This document shows positions 8,186 to 19,318 of a stretch of DNA of 64,000 nt, one piece after another. Positions within the stretch are counted from its first letter, which is position 1. Every line of letters begins with the position of its first letter. This DNA comes from Ilumatobacter sp963746265 (lineage in GTDB: Bacteria; Actinomycetota; Acidimicrobiia; Acidimicrobiales; Ilumatobacteraceae). A program made the translations under genes and the position numbers. Below the pieces are notes generated by a model that worked only from the letters and a program-made list of their open reading frames with translations, had not been told where the DNA came from and ran no database searches. The stretch is taken from positions 62,001 to 126,000 of the forward strand of contig CAVVAM010000004.1 in assembly GCA_963746265.1 (NCBI GenBank), in the 5' to 3' direction.

Positions 8186-9705
8186 GCCGCCACCCCGACG
8201 ACACTCAGCCCGACCCGGGCTCGCATGCCGAGGGCGGCCGCCACATCACCTTCCTCGATCGGACGATCGACGCCGCCGGCCAGGTCGGCGAGCGTTCGAG
8301 CCACTCGCCGGATCCGGTGGTACCCACGACCGGTGAGACGCCCGCGCTCCATCTCCGTGCGAATACACCGGTCTGCCGCCGGGTCGAGCGGGGCGAACTC
8401 GTTCAAGCCGTGTTCGTCGAGTTCGGCGTTGAGGCCACCACCCCGTGCGATCGCAGCGGCGCGGGCTGCGTGCACTCGGGCCGCGACCTCGGCCGTGGAC
8501 TCTCCCGGCTCGCCGTCGAGCAGCTCGGTGACATCGGGACGATTGACCGCGACCCGTAGGTCGAATCGATCGAGGAGTGGACCCGACAGCCGCTGCGTGT
8601 AGCGCTGCCGTGATCGCTCGTCGCAGGCGCAATCGCTCGGTGTTCCGCTTCCGCCGCACGGGCACGGGTTGGTCGCTCCGATGAGCTGGAATCGTGCCGG
8701 CATCGCGATGCGGAGCTGTTCGACCCTGCCGACCATGATCTGGCCGTCTTCGAGCGCCTCCCGGAGGCCGTCGAGCACCTTGGGCGAGAACTGACCCATC
8801 TCGTCCAAGAACAGCACACCCCCGTGAGCGAGACTGATCTCACCGGGCCGGAGCTGATACGACCCGCCACCCACCACCGAACCGAGCGAACTCGTGTGGT
8901 GCGGCGCGCGGAACGGCGGGCGGGTCAACAGTCCACCCGGCGGCAGCGCAACACCGGCTGCGGAGTGCACCATCGTGGTCTGCAGCGCGAGGGATCGGTC
9001 GAGGTCGGGGAGCAGGCCCGGCAGCCGCCTGGCGAGCATCGTCTTGCCGGCTCCCGGTGGGCCGACGAACAGCAGGTGATGCCCGCCCGCGGCCGCGACC
9101 TCGAGCGCCAACCGTGCGAGCGGCTGCCCCTTGACGTCGGCGAGGTCGTGGAGCTCGGGTTCGACGAATCGTGATGGTGACTCGTCGAACTCGGGCCACC
9201 GGGCGGCACCCGTGAGCGCCTCGACGAGCTGATCGAGGCGCTCGACCGGCCGGATCACCCCGCGACAGGCGACGCGCGCCTCCGCGACGGACTCGGCCGG
9301 AACGACCCAGTCGTGATCGGGACGCACGCCGACCATCGGGGCGACGCCCGGCACTCGACGAATCGAACCGTCGAGCCCCAACTCGCCCGCGAATCCGAGC
9401 ATCCGAACGGCGTCGGCCGGAACGACCTCGGACGCCACGAGCACACCGATCGCGATCGCCACGTCGAGCCCCGAACCGGTCTTGCGGTAGTGCGGAGGTG
9501 CGAGGTTGACCGTGACCTTCTTCTCGGGCCAGGAGAAGCCGCTCGACAGCACCGCCGCGCGAACACGGTCCCGGGCTTCCCGGCACGGCTCGTCGGGGAG
9601 GCCGAGCATCGTGAACCCCGGCAGCCCCCTGGCGATGTGCACCTCCACGGTGACGGGATGCCCTCGCGCTCCCAGAATCGTCGCCGTCTCGACCGTCGCA
9701 ATCAT
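8182..9705 (-). CDS. comM: ComM/YifB-family Mg-chelatase-like AAA+ ATPase
   Basis: 507 aa. ComM is a hexameric helicase that promotes branch migration during transformation. The protein begins MIATVETATILGARGHPVTV and shows the N-terminal Lon-protease-like domain, Walker A VGPPGAGKTMLARRLPGLL, Walker B GVLFLDEMGQF, and the C-terminal ATPase lid with the cysteine group ATNPCPCGGSG...CAC. I place the start at 9705, where family similarity begins; the longer frame upstream has no homologous sequence. It heads the comM-dprA pair. Confidence 0.94.
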   Translation of the reverse strand: MIATVETATILGARGHPVTVEVHIARGLPGFTMLGLPDEPCREARDRVRAAVLSSGFSWPEKKVTVNLAPPHYRKTGSGLDVAIAIGVLVASEVVPADAVRMLGFAGELGLDGSIRRVPGVAPMVGVRPDHDWVVPAESVAEARVACRGVIRPVERLDQLVEALTGAARWPEFDESPSRFVEPELHDLADVKGQPLARLALEVAAAGGHHLLFVGPPGAGKTMLARRLPGLLPDLDRSLALQTTMVHSAAGVALPPGGLLTRPPFRAPHHTSSLGSVVGGGSYQLRPGEISLAHGGVLFLDEMGQFSPKVLDGLREALEDGQIMVGRVEQLRIAMPARFQLIGATNPCPCGGSGTPSDCACDERSRQRYTQRLSGPLLDRFDLRVAVNRPDVTELLDGEPGESTAEVAARVHAARAAAIARGGGLNAELDEHGLNEFAPLDPAADRCIRTEMERGRLTGRGYHRIRRVARTLADLAGGVDRPIEEGDVAAALGMRARVGLSVVGVAA

Positions 9706-9878
9706 GCCCGACCTCCCGAATCGAACCGGGTTCGACCCGGTTCTCAGATTGGGAGGGAGTGCGAACTGCCCCTCGACAGGTGTGATCTCACCATACCGGG
9801 AGGGTGTCGCAGCTGCGCCCGCAGGTCTCGACGCGAACCCCTTCGCGTCGACGCGGGGCGACGTGGTGTGATGGACGA

Positions 9879-10830
9879 ATGCGGCAGGTGTTCGGAGCAT
9901 TTGGGCGAGCATCCCGCAGCACATCCGGGGCGACCTCGACCTGCTGCTCGGTCCGCCCGTTCGCTCCGCGACGAACCTGGTCGGAGGATTCTCGCCGGGC
10001 CGGCATCGAAGTGTGAACCGGCGGACGGTCGCCGCGTCTTCGTGAAGGCAGCCGGTATCGACCTCACCCCACATGCACCGAAGATGGACCGTACCGAGGC
10101 GGGCGGGCTCGCCCCCCTACCGGTTGGTCATCGCGCGCCACGCCTGATCGGTTCGATCGACGACGGCGACCGGGACGGGCTCGCGGTCGAGTGGGTCGAG
10201 GGTCGGATGCCCGTCGCACCTCTCGATGCGCCGGGCTGTCAGCGGATCCTGGCGCCGACACATCATCTGGCGATCGAAGGCACCGTCCGGACGGCATCCT
10301 TCCGTTCGCCGAGCGCCCCCCGTCACTCACCGGACACTGGGCGCACCTGGCAGGCAAGGACGACGGCCACCACCGACCGGATCGAGAGCTGGAGCCGGTC
10401 GCACCTGACCCGGCTCGTCGAGCTCGACGCCTCCGGCGCCGCGACCGCGGCGGGAGACACCCTCCTCCAGCTCGACCTTCGGACCGACAACGTGTTGTTC
10501 ATTCCGAGCGGCCCGGACCATGACGTGGTGGTCGACCGGCCGGGGGCGACCGTCGGGACAGCGTGGGTCGATGTGGTGACGCTGCTGCCCGCGCTCCACC
10601 CGGACGGGCGCCCGCCACCGGACCACGTGCTCGAGCAGCATCCGCACGGACGGGCTGCCGACTCCGACGCCGTCACCGCGTTCCTGGCCAGTTTCGCCGG
10701 CTTCTTCACGCGACGGGGCCTCCTCGATCTCCCTCCCGGCCTGCCGACGCTCCGATCGTTCCAGGACGCTCGAGGCCGAGTCGCTCGAAGGTGGCTCGCT
10801 CGTCGTCTCGACGGCGAGCGTTCGACATGA
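9879..10830 (+). pseudogene. frameshifted phosphotransferase (APH-family) gene
   Basis: Parts of one aminoglycoside-phosphotransferase-like protein appear in different frames. WASIPQHIRGDLDLLLGPPV...VGGFSPG (about 9905-9990) is in one frame, ADGRRVFVKAAG onward (10020-10290) in a second, ERPPSLTGHWAHLAGKDDG (about 10311-10368) in a third, and then the second frame resumes with ESWSRSHL and GDTLLQLDLRTDNVLF to the stop at 10830. At least three frame breaks are needed. The catalytic block reads LQLDLRTDN, with Gln where HxDxxxxN kinases have His. Either a decayed gene or sequence errors; codon composition is still typical in each piece. Confidence 0.65.
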
Positions 10831-10879
10831 CGAACTGGTTGCCCGGGAAACCGCCACCCCGCATGCCACACTCGGTGCC

Positions 10880-11341
10880 GTGCGAAACCTCGTCTGCGCC
10901 GCGATCGCACTCGTCGCGCTCGTTGCCTGCGGTCGCGATGGCGGCGTCGAGAGCGACGCCGAACGGTTCTGCGGCGAGGCGATCGAGAACCGGAACACAC
11001 TGCTGGGACCGCCGCTGACCAACGACGTCGATGTCGAAGCAACCTTGGAGTTCTATCGACTGATGGGGCAACTGGCCCCGGTCGCGATCGCCGAGGAATG
11101 GAACGACGTGCTCGTCAGCTTCGAGACGGCCTCGACGCTCGTGCCCGGCGATCCCGAGTCGGAGCAGATCGTGGCGAAGACCGCCTATGCGGCCGAGCGG
11201 TCGGCCTTCACGGTCAAGGAGTGGCTGCTCGACAACTGCGGACTCGACATCTCGATCACGACGATCGCTCCGCAGGGCGACGTGCCGGCGCGCACCACGA
11301 CGATCGTGCCACCCGAGACGACGACGCCCGCCGACGGCTGA
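10880..11341 (+). CDS. small lipoprotein of unknown function
   Basis: 153 aa from a GTG start. The N-terminus (MRNLVCAAIALVALVACGRD) is a lipoprotein signal with lipobox LVAC. The mature chain has two more cysteines (FCGEA and NCGLD) and ends in a Thr/Pro-rich tail, a composition common for actinobacterial surface lipoproteins. CACACT precedes the GTG by 7 nt, so it may be leaderless. I do not recognise a family. It converges with clpP 18 bp away. Confidence 0.65.
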   Translation: MRNLVCAAIALVALVACGRDGGVESDAERFCGEAIENRNTLLGPPLTNDVDVEATLEFYRLMGQLAPVAIAEEWNDVLVSFETASTLVPGDPESEQIVAKTAYAAERSAFTVKEWLLDNCGLDISITTIAPQGDVPARTTTIVPPETTTPADG

Positions 11342-11359
11342 GGTCGTCGAGATCTCGGA

Positions 11360-11947
11360 TCAGGACATCTCGCCGCGACGCAGGATCACCGAGTCGACGA
11401 GGCCGTAGTCCCGTGCCTCCTCGGCGGTGAACCAGCGGTCACGCTCGGAATCCTGCTGGATCTGCTCGAGCGGCTGACCGGAATGCTCGGAGATCAGTTC
11501 GGCCATCCGCCGTTTGGTGTACCGCAGCTGCTCGGCCTGGATGGCGATGTCGGTCGCCTGACCACGCAGACCAGCCAGCGGCTGATGCATCATGATCCGA
11601 GCGTTCGGCAGCGTGTAGCGCTTGCCTGCGGCGCCCGACGTGAGCAGGAACTGGCCCATCGACGCAGCGAGGCCGAGACAGACGGTGGCGACGTCGCACC
11701 CGACGAACTGCATCGTGTCGTAGATGGCCATGCCGGCGGTGACCGACCCGCCCGGGCTGTTGACGTACAGCCAGATGTCTGCACTGGGGTCTTCGCCCTC
11801 GAGGTACAGCAGCTGCGCACAGATCTGGTTGGCGATCTCGTCGTTCACATCGGAACCGAGCATGATCACGCGGTTCTTCATCAACCGATTGAACACGTCG
11901 GACCGGGGATCGAAGCCCCCCTCGAGCGCTACGGGATGGTGCGTCAT
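11360..11947 (-). CDS. clpP: ATP-dependent Clp protease proteolytic subunit
   Basis: 195 aa serine peptidase that forms the tetradecameric ClpP chamber fed by ClpX or ClpC. Catalytic triad: Ser96 in LAASMGQF, His121 in IMMHQP, Asp170 in SERDRWF. The VNSPGGSVTAGMAIYDTMQ handle is present. It stands alone, without clpX or a second clpP nearby, although actinobacteria usually have paired clpP copies. GGAGGG and a TAGCCT hexamer both lie just before the ATG. Confidence 0.96.
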   Translation of the reverse strand: MTHHPVALEGGFDPRSDVFNRLMKNRVIMLGSDVNDEIANQICAQLLYLEGEDPSADIWLYVNSPGGSVTAGMAIYDTMQFVGCDVATVCLGLAASMGQFLLTSGAAGKRYTLPNARIMMHQPLAGLRGQATDIAIQAEQLRYTKRRMAELISEHSGQPLEQIQQDSERDRWFTAEEARDYGLVDSVILRRGEMS

Positions 11948-11973
11948 CCCTCCAGGCTATCCGCGGTCGTGCG

Positions 11974-12258
11974 TCATCGGTTCTCGACGGCGACCTGCAC
12001 GGTCACCGGGTCGCGCTCGGCGAAGCCGATGAGGAGCTCGAACGTGTCGCCGAGGCTCGGCGGCTCGTCCAGACCCAGGCACATCAGATGCAGCGCGTTC
12101 GACCCCATGTCGATCGACTCGCCGACGGGGAGCGACAGTGCATCGCCGATCGCCTGCACCGAGGCGCCGTCGTCGTCGCCGATGCGGGTCATGCGCGGCA
12201 CCACCGTGACGAAATCGCTCGCTGCCGATCGCCACCCAACGACGTCACTTCCTGACAC
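11974..12258 (-). pseudogene. copper chaperone PCu(A)C, 5'-truncated
   Basis: 94 codons carry the C-terminal two thirds of a PCu(A)C domain: LPVGESIDMGSNALHLMCLGL, then GDTFELLIGFAERDPVTVQVAV. The signal peptide, first strands and the usual HxnM metal motif are absent, because the frame stops making sense at about 12250. Just there begins the truncated cytochrome c piece on the other strand. PCu(A)C proteins deliver Cu(I) to cytochrome oxidase; the adjacent thioredoxin-like gene fits that theme. Confidence 0.6.
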
Positions 12259-12371
12259 GCTACGGCGGACCGCTCACGTCGGAACAGATCCGTTCGGTCG
12301 CCGCCCACATCCGCTCCTGGGAGGAAGGCGCGCCGGATCGACCCGGCTGGCGCGACATGATCGGTGGCTGA
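12249..12371 (+). pseudogene. C-terminal fragment of a c-type cytochrome
   Basis: Forty codons read FLTRYGGPLTSEQIRSVAAH, then IRSWE...PGWRDMIGG and stop (12369-12371). This matches the last helix of class I cytochromes c (gGpLt.eqi..v.a.irsW). The haem-binding CxxCH and the rest of the gene are missing upstream, where the truncated PCu(A)C gene starts on the opposite strand. The stop overlaps the start of the thioredoxin-like gene, suggesting an original cytochrome c-TlpA operon. Confidence 0.5.
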
Positions 12372-12882
12372 TGTGGCGGCCGCCGACCGATCGCGGCGAC
12401 GACTCACGCTGGTTGCCCTCGTCGCTGCATTCGGCTTGGCGGCATGCTCCGACGCATCAGCATCGCCCGAATTCGGCGCTGTGTCGTGGCCCGATGGCGC
12501 ACCGACCCAGGTCGCCGACCTGCGCGGGTCGGGCGTACTGCTCGCGGGCTGGGCCACCTGGTGTGTGCCGTGCGAGCGGGAACTGCCGTTGCTCGACGCG
12601 TTCGCGGACTCCCCCGGCTCGGAGGGGAGTGGAGATCGTCGCCGACAACGTCGACCGAGCCGATGTCTCCGACGGCGACCTGGCGTCGATGCTGGAACGC
12701 CTCGACGTCGACTCGCCGTCTGGCGCGACACCGGCCAGACGTTCCTGGCGGACTACGAGAGCACGATGATGCCGTACTCGGTGCTGCTCGATCGTGACGG
12801 TGCCGTCGCCCACACGTGGACGGGTGCCTTGAACACCGAGGGTGAGGAGTTCCTCGCGGCGATCGCCCAGGTCAGCGGGTGA
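12364..12882 (+). CDS. TlpA/ResA-like thioredoxin lipoprotein (with compensating frameshifts)
   Basis: 172 codons. Lipoprotein signal (LTLVALVAAFGLAACSD) and a thioredoxin fold with active site WATWCVPCERELP; such proteins reduce apocytochrome c or copper-site cysteines outside the membrane. Between about 12627 and 12717 the expected sequence VEIVADNVDRADVSDGDLAS lies in a different frame: a +1 shift at GGAGGGGAGTGG and a -1 shift near GTCGACTCGCC restore the original frame, leaving about 30 residues misread. Start is GTG (12364), overlapping the cytochrome c fragment. Real double mutation or two sequence errors. Confidence 0.7.
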   Translation: MADVAAADRSRRRLTLVALVAAFGLAACSDASASPEFGAVSWPDGAPTQVADLRGSGVLLAGWATWCVPCERELPLLDAFADSPGSEGSGDRRRQRRPSRCLRRRPGVDAGTPRRRLAVWRDTGQTFLADYESTMMPYSVLLDRDGAVAHTWTGALNTEGEEFLAAIAQVSG

Positions 12883-12891
12883 GCAGCGTGG

Positions 12892-13731
12892 TCACACCGG
12901 CGACGTTCCGAAGCTCATCGACCCGGTCGTGCCGCGGATCGCCTCGATCGGATCGCGCACGTCATCGATGTATCCCAGTGCATACGCACCGATCTGGTAG
13001 CCCATCAGGCGCAGCAGGTCGTCGTCGAGGGTCTCGGCGACATCGCTCGGCACCGACAGGTACTGATTCTCCTCCTGCCGGAGCCAGGCCACGTTGTAGG
13101 TGATGTTCAGCCCGGTACGCGTGTGATCCGAACGATTGGCACCTCCGCCGTGGTACACCTTGCCGGTGTAGAGCAGGCACGAACCCTTGGTCATCTCCGC
13201 GGGCACCGTCTCGTCGACCGTGTGCCCGAAGTCGTTCGGGAGGTCCTGGCTTCCCGGCATGAGGCGGGTCGCGCCGTTGTGCTCGGTGAAGTCGGTCATC
13301 GCCCAGATCGTGTTGCACTGCACGTGATGGTCCGACGGGAACGCAAAGAAGTCGAACGCCCACTGGTCCCGGTGGATCGCCTGGCCGGGCGACTGCGGCG
13401 CGATCGAGATGATCTGGGTGAGATGCAGCTGGAATGCGGTCGCCCGGTGCAGAAGGCGCCCGGTCACGTCGAGGACGAGCGGGTGCTGCACGAGCTCCCG
13501 GCTCGCCGGTGAACGGCCGATCAGCCCGCCGGTTCGTCTCGTCGTCCGCCCACTGAAGTCGTCGCTGCCGTTCGGCGTTGCCTCGACGTACGGCCGCATC
13601 TCGCCGGCGATCCGGTCGATCAGGGCGACGTCGGCGAGATCGTCGACGATGAGTGCGCCGTCGCGCGCGAGGATGTCGTGGATCGCGCCGGGGCCGGCGT
13701 CAGGGGCGACGTGTTCGATGGTGACCGTCAT
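12892..13731 (-). CDS. phytanoyl-CoA dioxygenase (PhyH) family oxygenase
   Basis: 279 aa Fe(II)/2-oxoglutarate-dependent oxygenase fold. Iron ligands are visible as HRDQW (HxD) and the distal His in KVYHGGGANRS, followed by RTGLNITYN with the oxoglutarate-binding Arg. The substrate cannot be told. Its ATG overlaps the stop codon of the upstream phosphotransferase gene (13728-13731, ATGA), so the two proteins are made together and may share a pathway. Converges with the thioredoxin-like gene 9 bp away. Confidence 0.85.
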   Translation of the reverse strand: MTVTIEHVAPDAGPGAIHDILARDGALIVDDLADVALIDRIAGEMRPYVEATPNGSDDFSGRTTRRTGGLIGRSPASRELVQHPLVLDVTGRLLHRATAFQLHLTQIISIAPQSPGQAIHRDQWAFDFFAFPSDHHVQCNTIWAMTDFTEHNGATRLMPGSQDLPNDFGHTVDETVPAEMTKGSCLLYTGKVYHGGGANRSDHTRTGLNITYNVAWLRQEENQYLSVPSDVAETLDDDLLRLMGYQIGAYALGYIDDVRDPIEAIRGTTGSMSFGTSPV

Positions 13732-14777
13732 GATCGGCCGATCGCCGTCGAGCGTTCCTGGGCGGCATCGAGCGACAGGCCGATCCGGGCGAAGAGGCCG
13801 TCGATGTCGACGCCCTCGGTGCTCTTCTGCCCCGCCCGATACCGGGCGTACACACCGTGCAGGATGCAGGCGGTCTTGAAGGAGTTGAACGCCCGGTAGT
13901 AGTCGAGGTTCGACAGATCGGCGCCCGTCGCGTCGGCATAGCGTGCGATCAGGTCGTCGCGGCTCGGGAAACCGGGCAGCGCGGTCGGCGGATCGGCGCC
14001 GTAGACGCCGGGGTCGCCGGGCTCGACCCAGGCGTTGACCGAGTAGGCGAAGTCCGCGAGCGGGTCGCCGAGTGTGGCGATCTCCCAGTCGAGCACCGCC
14101 GTGATGTCGCCCTCTCGGGAGAAGAGGCTGTTGTGCGGTCCGTAGTCACCGTGCACGATCCTGCCAGGGCCCTGCGCGGGGATGTGGTCGACGAGCAGGG
14201 TGTGCAACTCGTGGACCCTCGCCTCGTCGTGCTCGGCGTACGGGATCGATGCGTTCCACGACCCGTACCAGGTCTTCAACTGGCGTGCCACGTAGCCGTC
14301 GGGTCGGCCGAGTTCGGCCAGGCCGACATCGACCGGGTCGATCGAGTGCAGGGCCGCGAGCACATCGACGAATCGTTCGCCGGCGCGCCGGCGGGCGTCC
14401 TCGGCGAGCCAGCCCGACACCGTCTCACCGTCGTAGAGCGCCTGCCCCTCGGCCTTGCCCATCACGTAGAAGTGAGTCTCCGCGATGCCACGGTCGTCGC
14501 AGTAGGCGATCGGCTCGGCGACGGGGACGTTCGTCGGCCACAGCCCGTCGATGATCCGGTACTCGCGCCACATGTCGTGCGCCTTGGGGAGGAGTTCACC
14601 CTGCGGGGGCCGCCGGATCACGAGTTCTCGACCCGTACCGTCGGTCAGGAGGTACGTGAGATTGGAGTGGCCTCCCGGAAGTCGCTCCCACGAGATCGGG
14701 GGCGTGATCGACGTGACCGTCGGCAGCCACCGTTCGATCGCCGGCACGTCGAACCCGACGACGTCAGTCCCTTCCAT
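13728..14777 (-). CDS. phosphotransferase of the APH/ACAD10-like kinase family
   Basis: 349 aa. Kinase-like fold of aminoglycoside and choline kinases: glycine-containing loop LPGGHSNLTYLL, VIRRPP (ATP-site Lys/Arg region), catalytic IVHGDYGPHNSLF (HGDxxxxN) and ADLDWE-type metal loop VLDWEIATLGDPLADFAY. The closest named group is the ACAD10-type phosphotransferases that act on hydroxyacyl-CoA or small alcohols. The ATG at 14777 is preceded by TGGCACGCT-N6, a motif shared with two other genes in the window. Coupled to the PhyH gene. Confidence 0.85.
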   Translation of the reverse strand: MEGTDVVGFDVPAIERWLPTVTSITPPISWERLPGGHSNLTYLLTDGTGRELVIRRPPQGELLPKAHDMWREYRIIDGLWPTNVPVAEPIAYCDDRGIAETHFYVMGKAEGQALYDGETVSGWLAEDARRRAGERFVDVLAALHSIDPVDVGLAELGRPDGYVARQLKTWYGSWNASIPYAEHDEARVHELHTLLVDHIPAQGPGRIVHGDYGPHNSLFSREGDITAVLDWEIATLGDPLADFAYSVNAWVEPGDPGVYGADPPTALPGFPSRDDLIARYADATGADLSNLDYYRAFNSFKTACILHGVYARYRAGQKSTEGVDIDGLFARIGLSLDAAQERSTAIGRS

Positions 14778-14842
14778 CCCCCGAGCGTGCCACGTTTGCA
14801 CGAGCGATCAGGGGCCGGAAGCGACGATCGCTCGCGCTGGGC

Positions 14843-16084
<1,242 letters not shown>

Positions 16085-16191
16085 CCGCAGCCCCTCGTCG
16101 ATCGCTCCACGGTCCCATGGCGCACACCGTAACGTCGACGGCCGTCGACGTCCCGCGTCGGATACGACCCCGCTCGGCGCCGCAATCGCAC

Positions 16192-16197
16192 TACCGT
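16192..16197 (+). promoter_or_regulatory. putative -10 element of a leaderless transcript
   Basis: TACCGT, 7 nt before the ATG at 16205, no Shine-Dalgarno other than a short AGGG abutting the start. Confidence 0.45.
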
Positions 16198-16204
16198 CGC
16201 AGGG

Positions 16205-17428
16205 ATGACGGAGTGGCGGGCGGTCGCGTTGGCGGCGACGTTGGCGGCGACCACGGCTTGCAGTGCGGCGGTGGATTCGAGCGGCGACGACAACGACGGA
16301 GCAGCCGTCGAGGCGCCCGAAGCGTCTCCCGACACGGCGCCGCCGGTCACTCCGGCCCCGACATCGGCCGCCGTCTCGATCACCGAGCCCGCCACCGCGA
16401 CGACTGCCACCACCAACCCCGATACCACCACGACCACGAATCCGCCGACGACGACCAGCACCACCAGCACCACCAGCACCACCACCACCACGACGACCAC
16501 CACGACGACCACCACGACGCTGCCGCCGCTCGACGTCTACGACGTTGCGTGCGTCGTCCAGGTCCAGCCCGGTGACGACCTGACCACCATCGTCGAGGCG
16601 TTCGACGACGACTCGGTCGACGTCGAGACGGTACTCGCAGAGAACGGGCTCGAATTCGACGTGCTCGTCAGCGGTCAACTCCTCGACATGTGCGTCGACA
16701 ATGGACTGAACGACATCGACGGCACGACACGGACCGAACGCAACACGGTGGTCGTGCGTCGGGAGGTCGAGGCACAGCAGACCAAGCTGAACGAGCTCTT
16801 CGCCGGTTACGGCATCCGCGAGCTGCTCGTCGACGGCGTGTCCGGGCCGGTCACGAGGCAGCGGCTGTGCGCGTTCCGGCTCGCCGCCGACCTCCCGGTC
16901 AGCCGGCAGGACATGGTCGCCGGGAGCGAGGAGGAGCAGATCCTGATGGCGACCGAGACCCTGCCGATCCCGTTCACCTCGTCGATCCTGTCCGAGCGAT
17001 GGGTGCTGATCGACCAGACGTGCCAGATCATGTTCGTCGGTGTGGGTGCCGAGCGGGTGCAGTTCGTGTTCCCCACCTCGACGGGGCTGGCCGCGTTCCC
17101 GACCCGCCCCCAGAATCGAAGCGCTGCGTTCCGCTACAACTCGGCGAGCGGCAACGGCGGCTGGCACAACAGCACGACGTACCCGGCGGCAGTGGACAAT
17201 CCGCTCAACGGCAACATGTACAAGCCGCTGTACTTCGACCGGGGGCAGGCGATCCACGGCGCCAACAACGTGCCCCGGTCACCGGCCAGCCACGGCTGCG
17301 CACGTCTCCGGGTCAGTGACATGGATGCCCTCGTCGAGTGGCTCGGCCTCGGCGACGTTCGCGGTGCGATCGGCGATCGTGGCCGCATCAACCTCACGGT
17401 CAACGTCCAGGGCCGCTTCGGCGGCTGA
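16205..17428 (+). CDS. L,D-transpeptidase (YkuD) lipoprotein with Thr-rich linker
   Basis: 407 aa. Lipoprotein signal with ATTAC lipobox near residue 19, then a low-complexity acidic and Thr-rich linker (to about 106), a LysM-like segment (CVVQVQPGDDLTTIVEAF), a short peptidoglycan-binding-like helix region, and a C-terminal catalytic domain with His351 in IHGANNVP and Cys365 in SHGCARL. These enzymes form 3-3 crosslinks in actinobacterial peptidoglycan. The lipid anchor plus long linker would hold the enzyme in the cell wall. Convergent with the PLP gene at 17494 over a hairpin. Confidence 0.88.
   Translation: MTEWRAVALAATLAATTACSAAVDSSGDDNDGAAVEAPEASPDTAPPVTPAPTSAAVSITEPATATTATTNPDTTTTTNPPTTTSTTSTTSTTTTTTTTTTTTTTLPPLDVYDVACVVQVQPGDDLTTIVEAFDDDSVDVETVLAENGLEFDVLVSGQLLDMCVDNGLNDIDGTTRTERNTVVVRREVEAQQTKLNELFAGYGIRELLVDGVSGPVTRQRLCAFRLAADLPVSRQDMVAGSEEEQILMATETLPIPFTSSILSERWVLIDQTCQIMFVGVGAERVQFVFPTSTGLAAFPTRPQNRSAAFRYNSASGNGGWHNSTTYPAAVDNPLNGNMYKPLYFDRGQAIHGANNVPRSPASHGCARLRVSDMDALVEWLGLGDVRGAIGDRGRINLTVNVQGRFGG
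16430..16521. repeat. ACC/ACG trinucleotide tract encoding the Thr linker
   Basis: A near-perfect run of ACC, ACG and AGC codons gives about thirty mostly threonine residues. Triplet tracts like this slip easily, so linker length may vary among strains without breaking the frame. Confidence 0.85.
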
Positions 17429-17434
17429 CCGAGC

Positions 17435-17471
17435 GCGAGCGATCAGCGGGCAGCACGCCGAGATCGCTCGC
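17435..17471. terminator. hairpin between convergent genes
   Basis: Inverted repeat GCGAGCGATC (17435-17444) / GATCGCTCGC (17462-17471), a 10-bp stem with a 17-nt loop. It lies between the stop codons of the L,D-transpeptidase and PLP genes and could terminate both. No T-run. Confidence 0.5.
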
Positions 17472-17493
17472 ACAGACTCTCGGCCCAGTGACG

Positions 17494-19011
<1,518 letters not shown>

Positions 19012-19318
19012 GTTGACAGTCTGTCAAAGCCCGCCCGCACGGCCCACCCTCCGCAGAGTACGGCATCAGCAGCACAGGTCTGCCGGAGACGATCACGGGC
19101 AGGATCGACCTCATCCTCGACGAACACTGGTTCGTCGCCCCGGCGCCGCCCTCTCCGATCCGGCGTTCGACGCTCACGCGGACAGCGGCGACGAGATTTG
19201 GGCCAGGGTGAGACACGGCCGACGATCGGCCAAGATCTGCGCACCGACGATCACACGTCTGCTCCAGTGGTCCTCGGGCGCAGTTCGGTTCGGATCGGGT
19301 TGGCGCCGATCCGAGGAG
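19012..19318. other. 307-bp intergenic region
   Basis: Between the PLP gene and the DUF2461 gene. Apart from the palindrome at 19013-19027 I see no convincing coding frame; the short frames on either strand lack family signals and start signals. Confidence 0.5.
19013..19027. promoter_or_regulatory. palindromic operator candidate
   Basis: TTGACAGTCTGTCAA is a perfect 7-1-7 inverted repeat. It ends one base before the GTG start of the PLP gene, so a bound repressor would block initiation directly. TetR-type regulators often bind such TTGACA/TGTCAA repeats; no regulator gene is adjacent. Confidence 0.5.

Noticed and set aside
16430..16521. Repeat array that might be taken for a CRISPR
   Set aside because: It is a simple triplet tract inside a coding region, without spacers.
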